This document shows, one piece after another, positions 44,401 through 52,109 of a stretch of DNA of 64,000 bases (the first letter of the stretch is position 1; each line of letters begins with the position of its first letter). Under the pieces are notes generated by a model. The model worked only from the letters and a program-made list of their open reading frames with translations. It was not told where the DNA came from and searched no databases. The stretch is from Sphingopyxis alaskensis RB2256 (GTDB lineage Bacteria; Pseudomonadota; Alphaproteobacteria; Sphingomonadales; Sphingomonadaceae). The translations under genes were made by a program, and so were the position numbers. Location of the stretch: NCBI RefSeq assembly GCF_000013985.1, contig NC_008048.1, positions 2,666,001 through 2,730,000 on the forward strand, written 5' to 3'.

Positions 44401-44707
44401 GGCCCGAGGCATGGAGCGCGCGAAAGCCGCCCGTGAAGGCGCCATGATGCGTTTGCGCCCCGTGGTCATGACGGCGCTGGTCGCGTCACTCGGATTCGTG
44501 CCGATGGCGATCGCCTCGGGTGCTGGCGCCGAAGTTCAAAAGCCGCTGGCGACGGTGGTCATCGGGGGGCTCATCTCGGCGACCCTGCTGACGCTGTTCC
44601 TGCTGCCGACGCTCTACGCGCGCTACGGGCGCAGGGAGACGGATATTCCGCCGCCGGACAAGCGGTCCGACCCGGGATTGTCCAATCTCGTCAAGGCTTC
44701 CCTGTGA
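41471..44707 (+). CDS. czcA: CzcA-type HME-RND divalent metal efflux pump, first copy
   Basis: About 1078 residues with twelve membrane helices. The start MIDRIVTFSVERRWFVLLMT and TNNQVQVNITAPALSPELVE are typical. Membrane segment 4 reads LDFGLIVDGAVIIVENALRR, the HME1/2 signature (DFG-x3-DGA-x3-VEN) of Zn/Co/Cd/Ni pumps. It expels divalent cations with the proton gradient through CzcB-CzcC. One base separates it from czcB. The metal is not determinable from sequence alone. Confidence 0.95.
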   Translation: MIDRIVTFSVERRWFVLLMTLIAAVIGGWAISRLPIDAVPDITNNQVQVNITAPALSPELVEKQIAFPIETALAGVPGLEYTRSLSRNGFAQVTAVFTDSTDIYFARQQVAERLRVAEESLPDGAVPTMGPIATGLGEVYMWTVHFQHRKEDTHRPGEPGMQPDGSYITPEGDRLVSEADQATYLRTAQDWIVAPLLKNTPGLAGVDSIGGYVKQFQVIPDVQRLAALGLNLTDLARALEENNVGVGAGVVDRGGEGLAVRSDARIRNVGELASTVIATREGTPIRLDQVAQVRLGQAIRYGSASENGKEVVVGTAIMRIGENSRTVASAVAERLDEINASLPADVVIQPVLDRTALVNSTIKTVAKNLTEGALLVIVVLFVLLGNFRAALIAALVIPITMAMTSFGMLRGGVSANLMSLGALDFGLIVDGAVIIVENALRRIAERQHHYGRTLALDERLSVVAHAAREMIRPSVFGQAIIILVYVPLLTLTGVEGKTFTPMALTVIMALVFAFILSLTFVPAVLAIWLSKPVEEKEGRIMTWLKHKYEPGLDRAMKRPTLTMGVGIGAFLAAILTFSFLGQEFLPQLDEGDLTAQVLRVPGTSIDQSQAMQSRIERELGKLPEVRFVFSKTGTAELAADPMPPNISDTFIIIKPRDEWPDSGLSKAGLVAKVEKTLESLPGGAFEITQPIQMRFNELIAGVRGDIAVKVFGDDTDAMNATANAIAAVLRKTEGAVDVRVEQTEGLPMLDIRPRRDIMSRLGITAQTVQDTISAAIGGRDAGMIFEGDRRFAITIRLSDVARANLQTLGQVPVPLPNGGFVPLQSVADIGVTDGPNQISRENGKRRVVVQANVRGRDVAGVVADAQAAIASEVRLSTGQYLDWGGQFENLQSASERLMLVVPACFALIILLLYGALGSMRDAAIVFTGVPLALVGGVLALFLRGMPFSISAAVGFIALSGIAVLNGLVMVTSIQELMARGMERAKAAREGAMMRLRPVVMTALVASLGFVPMAIASGAGAEVQKPLATVVIGGLISATLLTLFLLPTLYARYGRRETDIPPPDKRSDPGLSNLVKASL

Positions 44708-44750
44708 GTTTCTGGTGGCCGCCCTATCGGCAGCAGACATCCTGGTAAGA

Positions 44751-44773
44751 GGCGGACGGCTTTGCCGTCCGCC
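44751..44773 (+). terminator. Strong hairpin after czcA (first system)
   Basis: A perfect 10-base stem (GGCGGACGGC / GCCGTCCGCC) with loop TTT, 43 bases after the czcA stop. The T-run of a typical Rho-independent terminator is missing, so it may stabilise the message end instead. Confidence 0.6.
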
Positions 44774-45473
44774 GCATCAGACACCAGCGAAAAGGCAACC
44801 TGACCACGGAGGAAAACACCCTTTCTATATAACCTCCTTTGACGCTTTCACACGTGCCGATGATTCGCGCTATTTGCCCTCGGCGAGCGCGGCATATGGC
44901 GGAAATGCCAGAGATGGAGAACTTCCACCGCTTTGCAATGTAGTCTGTGGCGGGTCGCCTTGGGGTGGGCAAAGGTATGGCGGTATTCTCGCGCCAAGTC
45001 GACGGGCGCCACCCGGCGACCGGACTGCAGGACGCTGAGAATCTCTGGTTGCTCACACCTCGGATCTGGCGACCTGGAACGGCGGGACACGCATTCTTGC
45101 TCTAGCGCCCGTTCAGGCTTCGCCCAGTTCGGTAAACGCGGCTCACTGATCGATATCGAGGAGAGCTGGCTTCACCCACGGGGTCGATGTAGCCCGCAAC
45201 TATGTATCGCCGCCCTACTCGACAGCAAAGATCCGATCAGGGTGCTCGGACGCCTCGCGAGGCCGTTGATCGAACAGCGCGCGGGAGATCGCGACGACCA
45301 TGGTCCAAATGTCGTTTACAGTTACGGAGGATCGCTGCGTGGCCGAATGCTGCTGCCTACGGGGACGCCGACAACTGTTTGCGGTGTGCCAATGTCCAGC
45401 TCGACGCGCCGGACTCGGCGATGCGAAGGGGCAGTTTCACTGTTCCTAACGTGCACTCGGCGTTCAAAAGCAA

Positions 45474-45517
45474 TTTTTCATATAAGCTTCGGCCCTTTTT
45501 CATATAAGCTTCGGCCC
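45474..45517. repeat. Tandem duplication of 22 bases
   Basis: Two perfect adjacent copies (45474-45495 and 45496-45517) beginning TTTTTCATATAAGCTTCGG. It lies 34 bases before the ATG of the secreted His-rich protein and includes an A+T-rich CATATAA element, so it may duplicate promoter sequence. Confidence 0.85.
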
Positions 45518-45550
45518 TTCCAGAGGGGCGGCATTCAAAACGAGAACGCG

Positions 45551-45856
45551 ATGCGCAAGATCATATGGACCGGCCTGGCCGCGTTGACGATCGCGGTTCC
45601 GACGTCGGCGATGGCCCAACATCACGATGACGGATATCGTGGCGGTTACGGTGACGAGGTCTTGGACGACCGCGGCCATGGATATCGGGAGCCGGAGCCC
45701 TATTACCGCCATTCGGACCGTTACGCCTATGCTTATCCGGCGTATCCGGCACACCGATACGAGCGGCCTTACCGGTATGATAGTCACCGATATGACCGTC
45801 ACGATCGGCCGCGCCACCACCGCGAACGACATCATCGTTCGCGCCGGCATCATTGA
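45551..45856 (+). CDS. Secreted His/Tyr/Arg-rich protein
   Basis: About 101 residues. A signal peptide (IIWTGLAALTIAVPTSAMA) is followed by a low-complexity mature part made mostly of His, Tyr, Arg and Asp (for example QHHDDGYRGGYGDEVLDDRG, RYERPYRYDSHRYDRHDRPR and a terminal HHRERHHRSRRHH). Such composition fits a periplasmic metal-binding buffer for Ni, Zn or Cu, similar in style to RcnB-like or other His-rich proteins, though I see no defined domain. It stands alone, converging with the HAD gene. Confidence 0.7.
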   Translation: MRKIIWTGLAALTIAVPTSAMAQHHDDGYRGGYGDEVLDDRGHGYREPEPYYRHSDRYAYAYPAYPAHRYERPYRYDSHRYDRHDRPRHHRERHHRSRRHH

Positions 45857-45882
45857 TGCAGATTTCGGGGAATGCGGGGCGG

Positions 45883-46626
45883 TCAGGCGAGGCAAGCGAC
45901 GATTGCCGCAATTACGCTAAGGGTTTCTTGCGGATCGCGAACGGAAATCGTATCGAGACCCAACTGCTCGGCGGGATAGTCGTTTCCGCCCGGGAAGATG
46001 GCGTCGCCCACGAACAGCATCGCATCGAGTGGAATGCCGCTTTCGCGGCTCAGGCGTTTGAGGCCATAGGCCTTGTCTACGCCCTTTCGGGTGATGTCGA
46101 TCGACGTGGTCCCGCCCAGCTTGATCGAAAAGTTCGGCAGGCGTTGACTTAGCTCGGCCTGGATTGCCTTGCGCTTGGCAAAGTCTGGATCCCATTGCTC
46201 CTTGGCGTCCAGGGGCGCCTGCTGTCCCAGCGCGGAGAAGGTTATCTGACTCCCACGATCCTCGATCCGCTCGCCCCAACTCCGCTCCGCCTGGAAGCCG
46301 GTTGCTTTCAGCGCCGCATCGAAGGCGTCGAGAATTGCCTTCTTTTCCTCGTTGCTGAAAAGCTCGGCGTAAGCCCGCCGCCACGCCCCGTCATAACGAT
46401 AGAGCTTGGTTCCGGTGGTCGGCAGTAGCCACAACTTGCCACGATCCGCTCTTGCAGGGAGTCGGCTTGCAACCTGCTTGTCGAATTGCGGCCAATCCCC
46501 GCCCGAGATAATCGCGACCTCGGCGACGGCCAGCAGGTCTGCGAGTGCTTGTCTCATCCGTTCGTCCAGCGGTTGCTTGCTTTCGGCAAGTGTGCCGTCA
46601 AGATCGAAGGCAATCAGAGCCTTCAT
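45883..46626 (-). CDS. HAD-superfamily phosphatase, phosphomannomutase-like (HAD-IIB)
   Basis: About 247 residues. Motif I is FDLDGTLAESKQP (Asp nucleophile about residue 8), motif II IISGGDWPQ, and motif IV is seen in MLFVGDAIFPGGNDYP. The cap and the KGVDKAYGLKRL segment match the eukaryote-type phosphomannomutase/sucrose-phosphatase branch of HAD enzymes. It may act on mannose phosphates or another sugar phosphate. The ATG at 46626 is used; the frame could start two codons earlier with GTG. It has no obvious link to metal resistance and may be cargo. Confidence 0.85.
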   Translation of the reverse strand: MKALIAFDLDGTLAESKQPLDERMRQALADLLAVAEVAIISGGDWPQFDKQVASRLPARADRGKLWLLPTTGTKLYRYDGAWRRAYAELFSNEEKKAILDAFDAALKATGFQAERSWGERIEDRGSQITFSALGQQAPLDAKEQWDPDFAKRKAIQAELSQRLPNFSIKLGGTTSIDITRKGVDKAYGLKRLSRESGIPLDAMLFVGDAIFPGGNDYPAEQLGLDTISVRDPQETLSVIAAIVACLA

Positions 46627-46671
46627 GACCACAGCTCCAATATGGCGATCGGGGTATCTCGTCCGCCGTGC

Positions 46672-47097
46672 TCAAATATCGGGCGGCCGCCTTCCTGCGA
46701 TCGGAGCAAGCGCCTCCAATATGCGGCACTGACCGATCGTGCCGCCTTCGCATGACGCGACCAGCGCGGCGATCTCTCGGCGCAGAACGGCAAGATCGGC
46801 AAGCTTACGATCGATTTCCCCAAGATGTGTCGAGGCAATTGCGTCGATCGTTGCACAATCGCGGGATTCATCGCCCGCCAGCGACAACAGCGCCCGGACC
46901 TGATCGATAGAAAAGCCCAGATCGCGCGTCCGGCGAATGAAGGAAAGACGCGCAACGTCATTCTCGCCATAAGCACGATAGTTGCCTCGGGTCCGCTTCG
47001 GCAGCGCGAGCAGACCGATCTTCTCGTAATATCGGACAGTTTCGACTTTGGTTCCCGTTCGCCGTCCGAGTTCTCCGATCGTGAGTGCCGCAGTCAT
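46672..47097 (-). CDS. MerR-family heavy-metal regulator (second CadR/PbrR-like)
   Basis: About 141 residues: winged helix (LTIGELGRRTGTKVETVRYYEKIGLL), Cys in SRDCATID, and metal loop CEGGTIGQC with two Cys seven residues apart, close to the protein at 32368-32787. It is divergent from the CDF gene 47165 with a MerR-type promoter at 47102-47132. It probably senses a divalent metal such as Zn, Cd or Pb. It is transcribed toward the HAD gene, 45 bases away. Confidence 0.88.
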   Translation of the reverse strand: MTAALTIGELGRRTGTKVETVRYYEKIGLLALPKRTRGNYRAYGENDVARLSFIRRTRDLGFSIDQVRALLSLAGDESRDCATIDAIASTHLGEIDRKLADLAVLRREIAALVASCEGGTIGQCRILEALAPIAGRRPPDI

Positions 47098-47101
47098 CCC
47101 C

Positions 47102-47132
47102 TTGACCTTGTAGCTGCTTCAGGGTGCATATG
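47102..47132 (+). promoter_or_regulatory. MerR-type promoter of CDF gene 47165
   Basis: TTGACC (-35, 47102-47107), 19-base spacer with TTGTAGCTGCTTCAGGGTG, CATATG (-10, 47127-47132). Unlike the 32.8-33.6 kb promoters, a leader of about 25 bases with a GAGGAGG ribosome binding site follows. Confidence 0.8.
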
Positions 47133-47164
47133 GGAAGCCGAATCGAAAGAATCGAGGAGGCAAT

Positions 47165-47815
47165 ATGGCTGGATGCGATGACTGTTGCGCGGCGACCAAT
47201 GCATCTAACGACCGTCGCTGGCGCCGCGCCTTATGGATCGCGCTTGGGATCAACGCCGGCATGTTCGCGGGCGAGATGGTGGCCGGCCTTGCCGCAAACT
47301 CGCAGGCGCTGCAGGCCGACGCGCTCGATTTCTTCGGCGACGCCGCCAATTATGCGATCAGCCTCGGGGTTGCCGGCATGGCACTCGTCTGGCGTGCTCG
47401 CGCTGCGCTCGTCAAGGGTGCGACTCTCGGGCTTCTCGGCCTTTACGTGCTGGTTACAACTATTTGGGCAGTGTGGAGCGGAGCTCTGCCTGAGGCCGAA
47501 TGGATGGGTGGCGTCGGTCTTCTGGCGCTCGTCGCCAATGGCGCAGTGGCTTTGATGCTATACCGCTTTCGGGCGGGCGACGCCAATATGCGCTCGGTCT
47601 GGATCTGCTCGCGCAATGACGCGATTGGCAATCTCGCCGTCGTCCTCGCTGCCGCCGGCGTGTTCGGCACCGGCACCGCTTGGCCCGATTTGATCGTCGC
47701 GGGAATCATGGCGGCGCTGGGCATCAGCGGCGGCGTCCAAATCGTGCGACAGGCCAGAGCCGAACTCGGCCGCTCTCGGACCGTGACAATGCAACAAGGC
47801 AGGCAGCTCATGTGA
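47165..47815 (+). CDS. Short CDF-family cation transporter (paralogue of 33576 gene)
   Basis: About 216 residues. The N-terminus is Cys-rich (AGCDDCCAATN), followed by about six membrane helices. CDF positions appear as SQALQADALDFFGD and ICSRNDAIGNLAVV: again Asn-Asp in place of His-x3-Asp. The cytosolic C-terminal domain is missing. GAGGAGG precedes the ATG. It is under a MerR-type promoter with the divergent regulator, so it forms a two-gene metal switch that exports a divalent metal. Specificity is inferred. Confidence 0.88.
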   Translation: MAGCDDCCAATNASNDRRWRRALWIALGINAGMFAGEMVAGLAANSQALQADALDFFGDAANYAISLGVAGMALVWRARAALVKGATLGLLGLYVLVTTIWAVWSGALPEAEWMGGVGLLALVANGAVALMLYRFRAGDANMRSVWICSRNDAIGNLAVVLAAAGVFGTGTAWPDLIVAGIMAALGISGGVQIVRQARAELGRSRTVTMQQGRQLM

Positions 47816-47980
47816 ATAGCGGCTCAAATTGAGAAAAGCGTTGGGCGCCGATCGGCACCCGGAAGACGATAGGCGGGCTTTGGTCAGACGCACACGTTCA
47901 CCGGGACGAGCAAGGAAACTCCGAAAGCGCGCTCAAGTCGTAGCTGCAAGATAAAAGCCACTCGATTGCGGATTCTGACC

Positions 47981-48784
47981 TCAATGTGCCAGGAACCAGG
48001 ACATTTCCCTGCTTTTCAGAATTTCTCTGGTGACGCCGCCGAGGATCCGTTCGACGGTCGGGCCGTGGCTATAGACACCGGCGACTATGAGGTTCGCACC
48101 CTCGCGTTCCGCGTAATCCAGCAGCTCCGCACACACATCTTCTCGAGAACGAGGGAGATGCCTATGGTCGGCTTTCACTTGGTGATGACGCAGATGCCGC
48201 GCCACTGCCTCAAGCCTCTCGGCGGACACCTCGTCCCCGACACCGACAACCGCCACGCTCTTGGCGCGTTCAAGCAGTGGGAGCGCATCATGCAACGCGC
48301 GACGGGCCTGTGAACAGTCCTTCCATGCTATCAGCACATTTGGGAAGCCGCCGTTTGCGGCCTGTCGCCCAAGGCGCAGAACCGGAGTACCTGAGCGACG
48401 CGCGAGATCGGCTGGATCCGACAGGACACAGGCGTCAGCCTCTGACGAACTTGTGATCAGCAGATCGGCGGTCAGGAGATGGTCGCGCATGGCTCCGGTG
48501 GGTTCATTGATGCCTGAGCACCACTCGACCTCTTCCGGGCTTGCTGCAAACACCTCCTCGAATGCACTCCGGGCAGCAGACAAAGCATCTTCCATTGCTC
48601 GGGTCTGCTCCTGAACGGACAAAGCGTTGGGAGCCAGCGCCTGCGTCATCGACAGATGGGGCCAGGCGTAGGAAACCACCGAAAGGTTTGCGCCGAACTC
48701 TCGGGCCATGGCGCGAGACTGATCAAGTGTTTGGTAAATGTCGCTGCGAGGGCATGCATCGACAACGATGTCGCGATAGGTCAT
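47981..48784 (-). CDS. UspA-family two-domain universal stress protein
   Basis: About 267 residues from the ATG at 48784; longer upstream frame is not convincing. Two UspA-like halves are visible: an N-terminal one (DIVVDACPRSDIYQTLDQSR) and a C-terminal one (NVLIAWKDCSQARRALHDAL, VAVVGVGDEVSAERLEA, NLIVAGVYSHGPTVERILGG, then VTREIL). The G-x2-x-(S)HGP...GG segment could bind nucleotide. It belongs to the same branch as the frameshifted gene 37483-38294. Stress proteins of this kind are common near metal and oxygen-stress genes; function is not defined. Confidence 0.88.
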   Translation of the reverse strand: MTYRDIVVDACPRSDIYQTLDQSRAMAREFGANLSVVSYAWPHLSMTQALAPNALSVQEQTRAMEDALSAARSAFEEVFAASPEEVEWCSGINEPTGAMRDHLLTADLLITSSSEADACVLSDPADLARRSGTPVLRLGRQAANGGFPNVLIAWKDCSQARRALHDALPLLERAKSVAVVGVGDEVSAERLEAVARHLRHHQVKADHRHLPRSREDVCAELLDYAEREGANLIVAGVYSHGPTVERILGGVTREILKSREMSWFLAH

Positions 48785-49027
48785 GGTACAACTCTTATTC
48801 CTCAAAATTGCGCACCCAGCCTGAACCTGCTTAACTGATCGCACTCTGCCTTGGGATACCTTGCGCAACGGGAGGCAGAGCCAATTCAGCCGGATTATGC
48901 CGGGGACCATCTCGGCTCGCATCGATAAGGCGTCGATAGCAGCTGCCCCGACCACCGACGGCGGCTTGAATGCGCTTTGTCGAGCTAGGCTCGCCATAAT
49001 CCTGTCGGGAGCAGCTGCCCCGGATGG

Positions 49028-49654
49028 TCAAGCCTGCTTACTACCATGCACCGTCCCTTCCTCGTCATGGACGTCCATATGCGCGTCGCGCAGAATTTCG
49101 ATGCCTCCATAGAGGGCGATGCCGGCAACCGCGACGCCGACGATAAGGTCCGGCCAGTTCGTGCCGGTGAGCATCACAACGATTCCCGCGAGGAGAACTC
49201 CACCGTTGGACACGAAATCGTTGAAGCTGAAGGTCGTTGCTGCACGCAGGTTCACATCCTTGTCCTTAAGCCTGCTGAGCAGATGGAGTGAGAGAAGGTT
49301 CACTCCGCCGGCGATGGCGGCCATCCCCATCATCGTGATACCACCAGGCTCGGAGCCTTGGAGGAACCGGCGGACAGCATCGACAATCACCCCGCCTGCG
49401 AAGATCAGAAGCGCGACTCCCGAAAAGCGCGCAGCGCCGCGCTTCCACTGGCGCGAGCGGGTGAACGCGAGCAGGCTCAGTGCATAAACGATTGCGTCCG
49501 AGGAGTTGTCTACTCCGTTGGCGAACAGTGCATTGGAGTCCGCCACATAGCCAGTGGCGAAGAAGCCCGCGGCAATTGCTACGTTCAGCCAAAGAACGAT
49601 CCACAACGTCCGCCGCTTGTCGGCGGCGCTAGGATCAACGTCCAGCTCGCCCAT
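49028..49654 (-). CDS. CDF-like cation transporter, divergent third copy
   Basis: About 208 residues and about six membrane helices. The segment ALFANGVDNSSDAIVYALSL keeps an Asp-x3-Asp metal motif, and TFSFNDFVSNGGVLLAG is the counterpart of SRNDAxxN in the other two copies. There is no Cys-rich N-terminus and no large C-terminal domain; a His-containing tail (DAHMDVHDEE) may bind metal. It is separated from the UspA gene by 243 bases and reads the same way. Export of a divalent cation is inferred from the family. Confidence 0.82.
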   Translation of the reverse strand: MGELDVDPSAADKRRTLWIVLWLNVAIAAGFFATGYVADSNALFANGVDNSSDAIVYALSLLAFTRSRQWKRGAARFSGVALLIFAGGVIVDAVRRFLQGSEPGGITMMGMAAIAGGVNLLSLHLLSRLKDKDVNLRAATTFSFNDFVSNGGVLLAGIVVMLTGTNWPDLIVGVAVAGIALYGGIEILRDAHMDVHDEEGTVHGSKQA

Positions 49655-50289
49655 AAGGCGATCTCCCGAGGTCCGCGATCTCGTCTGTCTCCGCCACCTT
49701 TACCATAGCGCGCTCCAAACCTATTGCTTCACGTAACCTGCTGCAGTTCACCTAGTTCCTCCGGCCTGACATTCCAGCCGACGCGAGTCCGCCATCGTGG
49801 CGCCGACCTCGCTCGGTCTCATTGAGGTGAACCGCCCGGCGCGCGATTGCACGCAGGACGAACCAAGTGGCATCGGCCGGCGTGAAGAAGTCGGATGAAA
49901 GCGATCACCTTTTGAGTTTTGGACTCAGCGGATCCCCCAGTCTGGATTCCGTCACCACCAATCCAGAAAGGCGACGCGCGCTTGCCATCAGAACCGGTGG
50001 CGTCCTAGCGGGCTGCGCAACACTACAAATAGCAAGGCCGTCATCGATACGCCGATAGGCGATCGACCGAGCGGCCGACGAATCCGCATTACAGAACGAG
50101 GGGCAGGTTTACTCGAGATAGGTGACGATCCGAGACGTCTCTACGGCTGGCTAAGTGCGCTTTTCTACCATACATGCAGTCGCAGATCGTTTTGCAATAT
50201 GACTCGATTGTTATCATTGCCTCTCGCCCTGACGTAAACAGACAATTAAATGTAAATTCTTTATAAGAAACCCCTGTGAGCGGCTATGA

Positions 50290-50313
50290 TGCAAGGTATA
50301 ACATAACCTTGCA
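50290..50313. promoter_or_regulatory. Inverted repeat operator candidate
   Basis: Perfect 8-base arms TGCAAGGT and ACCTTGCA around an 8-base A+T spacer (ATAACATA). The geometry suits a dimeric DNA-binding protein. It lies 90 bases before the ATG of the small protein at 50403. Confidence 0.6.
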
Positions 50314-50342
50314 GCCTGTAACATCTGCCCACCGGCCGAATT

Positions 50343-50358
50343 AATCCGGCGCCGGATT
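50343..50358. promoter_or_regulatory. Perfect 16-base palindrome
   Basis: AATCCGGCGCCGGATT reads the same on both strands. It lies 44 bases before the ATG at 50403, where it could be an operator or an RNA hairpin in the leader. Confidence 0.45.
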
Positions 50359-50402
50359 TATCCTCTTCCCTTTCAACTCGAGAGAGGCTAGACGATCGAG
50401 CG

Positions 50403-50738
50403 ATGAAAGGGTGGCTCTCCATAGTTCTCAGTCTGTTCCTCGCCTTCGGCGTGACGGCGGGAGCGATGGCGCATGCGGCTGAGCCGGGCGTGGGCAAGAG
50501 CGAAATTGCATCGATAGACGCATGCGGGGGCTTTTCGAAGAAGAGCGACGACAGCCAATCCGATCCTTCGAAGATGTCGGTGAAATTTCACGGCTGTCAC
50601 GGCCATCACATCGGAATTCCGGTGGCGTCCGCACCCGAAATCGAGCGCATAGCTCCCGTCCGATTCGTGCCGCTACGAAACCGTGCAGGTCTTGCTCCCC
50701 CGACCCATTCCGACACTTTCCGGCCTCCGATCGCCTGA
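50403..50738 (+). CDS. Small secreted protein preceding czcC (copy 2)
   Basis: About 111 residues with signal peptide (WLSIVLSLFLAFGVTAGAMAHA) and mature part containing KFHGCHGHHIGIP, a His/Cys cluster, ending SDTFRPPIA. Length, location and ending agree with the protein at 38601-38936. GAGAGAGG lies upstream. It is 63 bases before the czcC start. A periplasmic metal chaperone or sensor role is inferred from the His cluster. Confidence 0.72.
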   Translation: MKGWLSIVLSLFLAFGVTAGAMAHAAEPGVGKSEIASIDACGGFSKKSDDSQSDPSKMSVKFHGCHGHHIGIPVASAPEIERIAPVRFVPLRNRAGLAPPTHSDTFRPPIA

Positions 50739-50801
50739 CAGCTGAAGTTTCGCCTGGCCAAGCCGGGCGTGCGCCTTCGGTTTGTCAGGAGTTCTTCGTA
50801 C

Positions 50802-52109
50802 ATGCATCCTATGTTTGCGCCCGCCATGGCTGCGGCGCTCGTGGCTATATCGGTCACGCCCGCTGCGGCGCAGGTGGACAATCGGCCAGTTGCCGGCCCT
50901 ATGGCACCATCGGCGCCGCCCGAGGTCCGCACCGGGCCCTTACCCGCGGTGCTAACACTCCCTCAGGCGCTTGAGGAAGCCGAAGCCCGCTCTCCAGCTC
51001 TGGTCGCGGCTCGCGCCGATGTCGAAGCCGCGCGCGGGCGTCTGCGCCAGGCACGCTTCCGGTACAATCCGACCCTAAATGTCGAGGTCGAAAATTTTGC
51101 CGGAACGGGTCCCTATTCGGGCTTCAACGGCACCGAAACGACGGTCTCGGTCAATCAGAGGCTCGACATCGGCGGCAGGCGAAGAGCGCGGATGACGCTT
51201 GCCGAGGCCGAACTTGCTGCACAGGAATACCGCTTCGCGATCGCCCGTGCCGAACTTGGCCGACAAGTCCGCGATCTCTTCGCATTCGGTATAGCCGCGC
51301 GCGACAACCTGGCGCTTGCGCGGGAAAATGAGGGGCGCGCGCGCGAGCTATCGCGGATTGCGCGCGAACTTGTCGACGCGGGGAAGGAGCCTCCTCTGCG
51401 GGGGATGCGAGCCGACGCGGCGCTTGCCCAGGCGACAGCGGCGCTTCGGGCGGCCGAGGCTGATGAAGTGAATGCTCGTCGCTCGCTCGCGGCGCTCTTC
51501 GGCGTAGACACACCGCCGGCCGAGCTGAGCGGTAGCGACCTGCTGGCACCGCCCCGGAACGTCGATGCAATGGCGACGCTCGACGTTCGACTTGCCGAAG
51601 CCGAGCGGGTCATTGCTGATGCGCAATTGCGCCAGGCCCGCGCGGAGGGTCGACTCGATCCGTCCGTCGGCGTGGGAGTGCGCCAGTTGCGCGAAACCGG
51701 AGACCGGGCGCTGATTGCCAGCCTTTCGGTGCCGCTGCCGGTTTTCGATCGCAACCAAGGCAACATCGCGGCGGCGCGGTCAGAAATTCAGTCGGCCGAA
51801 GCGCGGCGCAACCGTGTTCTCGCCAACACGCAGGCGGAAATCGCCAACGCGCGCGCGGCATTGGCAGCCGCCGAGGCACGCGTCATAGCGCTTGAAGGCA
51901 GCGGCATTGGGCAGGCGCGCGAAGCATTGCGGCTTGCGCAGCTATCGTATCGGGCCGGCAAATCCTCATTGATCGAGCTGCTCGATGCTCAGCAGGCTTA
52001 TGCTTCGACCCAGGCTGAGCTCATCGCGGCGCGACGGGCGCGGGCCGAAGCTCAGGCCACGCTGGCGCGCCAGGCTGCGGCGGCGAGCGATGTGGATATG
52101 GGACAATGA
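50802..52109 (+). CDS. czcC: CzcC-like outer-membrane efflux protein, second system
   Basis: About 435 residues. Signal peptide (AMAAALVAISVTPAAAQ), then the outer-membrane factor repeats (LTLPQALEEAEARSPALVAA, VSVNQRLDIGGRRRARMTLA, GKSSLIELLDAQQAYAST). The ATG at 50802 is chosen with AGGAG about ten bases upstream; the longer frame from 50769 would disturb the signal peptide. It supplies the channel for the czcB-czcA pair downstream. The stop overlaps a small ORF at 52106. Confidence 0.92.
   Translation: MHPMFAPAMAAALVAISVTPAAAQVDNRPVAGPMAPSAPPEVRTGPLPAVLTLPQALEEAEARSPALVAARADVEAARGRLRQARFRYNPTLNVEVENFAGTGPYSGFNGTETTVSVNQRLDIGGRRRARMTLAEAELAAQEYRFAIARAELGRQVRDLFAFGIAARDNLALARENEGRARELSRIARELVDAGKEPPLRGMRADAALAQATAALRAAEADEVNARRSLAALFGVDTPPAELSGSDLLAPPRNVDAMATLDVRLAEAERVIADAQLRQARAEGRLDPSVGVGVRQLRETGDRALIASLSVPLPVFDRNQGNIAAARSEIQSAEARRNRVLANTQAEIANARAALAAAEARVIALEGSGIGQAREALRLAQLSYRAGKSSLIELLDAQQAYASTQAELIAARRARAEAQATLARQAAAASDVDMGQ

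Larger units (their letters stand above)
44708..45550. other. Long region without a supportable gene
   Basis: About 840 bases. Open frames here lack start signals and family features. It contains the hairpin 44751-44773 and a 22-base tandem duplication (45474-45517) just before the gene at 45551. The rest may be remnants of older insertions. Confidence 0.4.
49655..50402. other. Long region before second czc system, with operator-like repeats
   Basis: About 750 bases without a supportable gene. The last 200 are A+T-rich and contain an inverted repeat (50290-50313) and a 16-base palindrome (50343-50358), presumably regulating the small protein and czcCBA downstream. Confidence 0.5.

Noticed and set aside
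49867-50058. 63-codon + strand frame in the gap before the second czc system
   Set aside because: No ribosome binding site, no family, and low-complexity polar composition.
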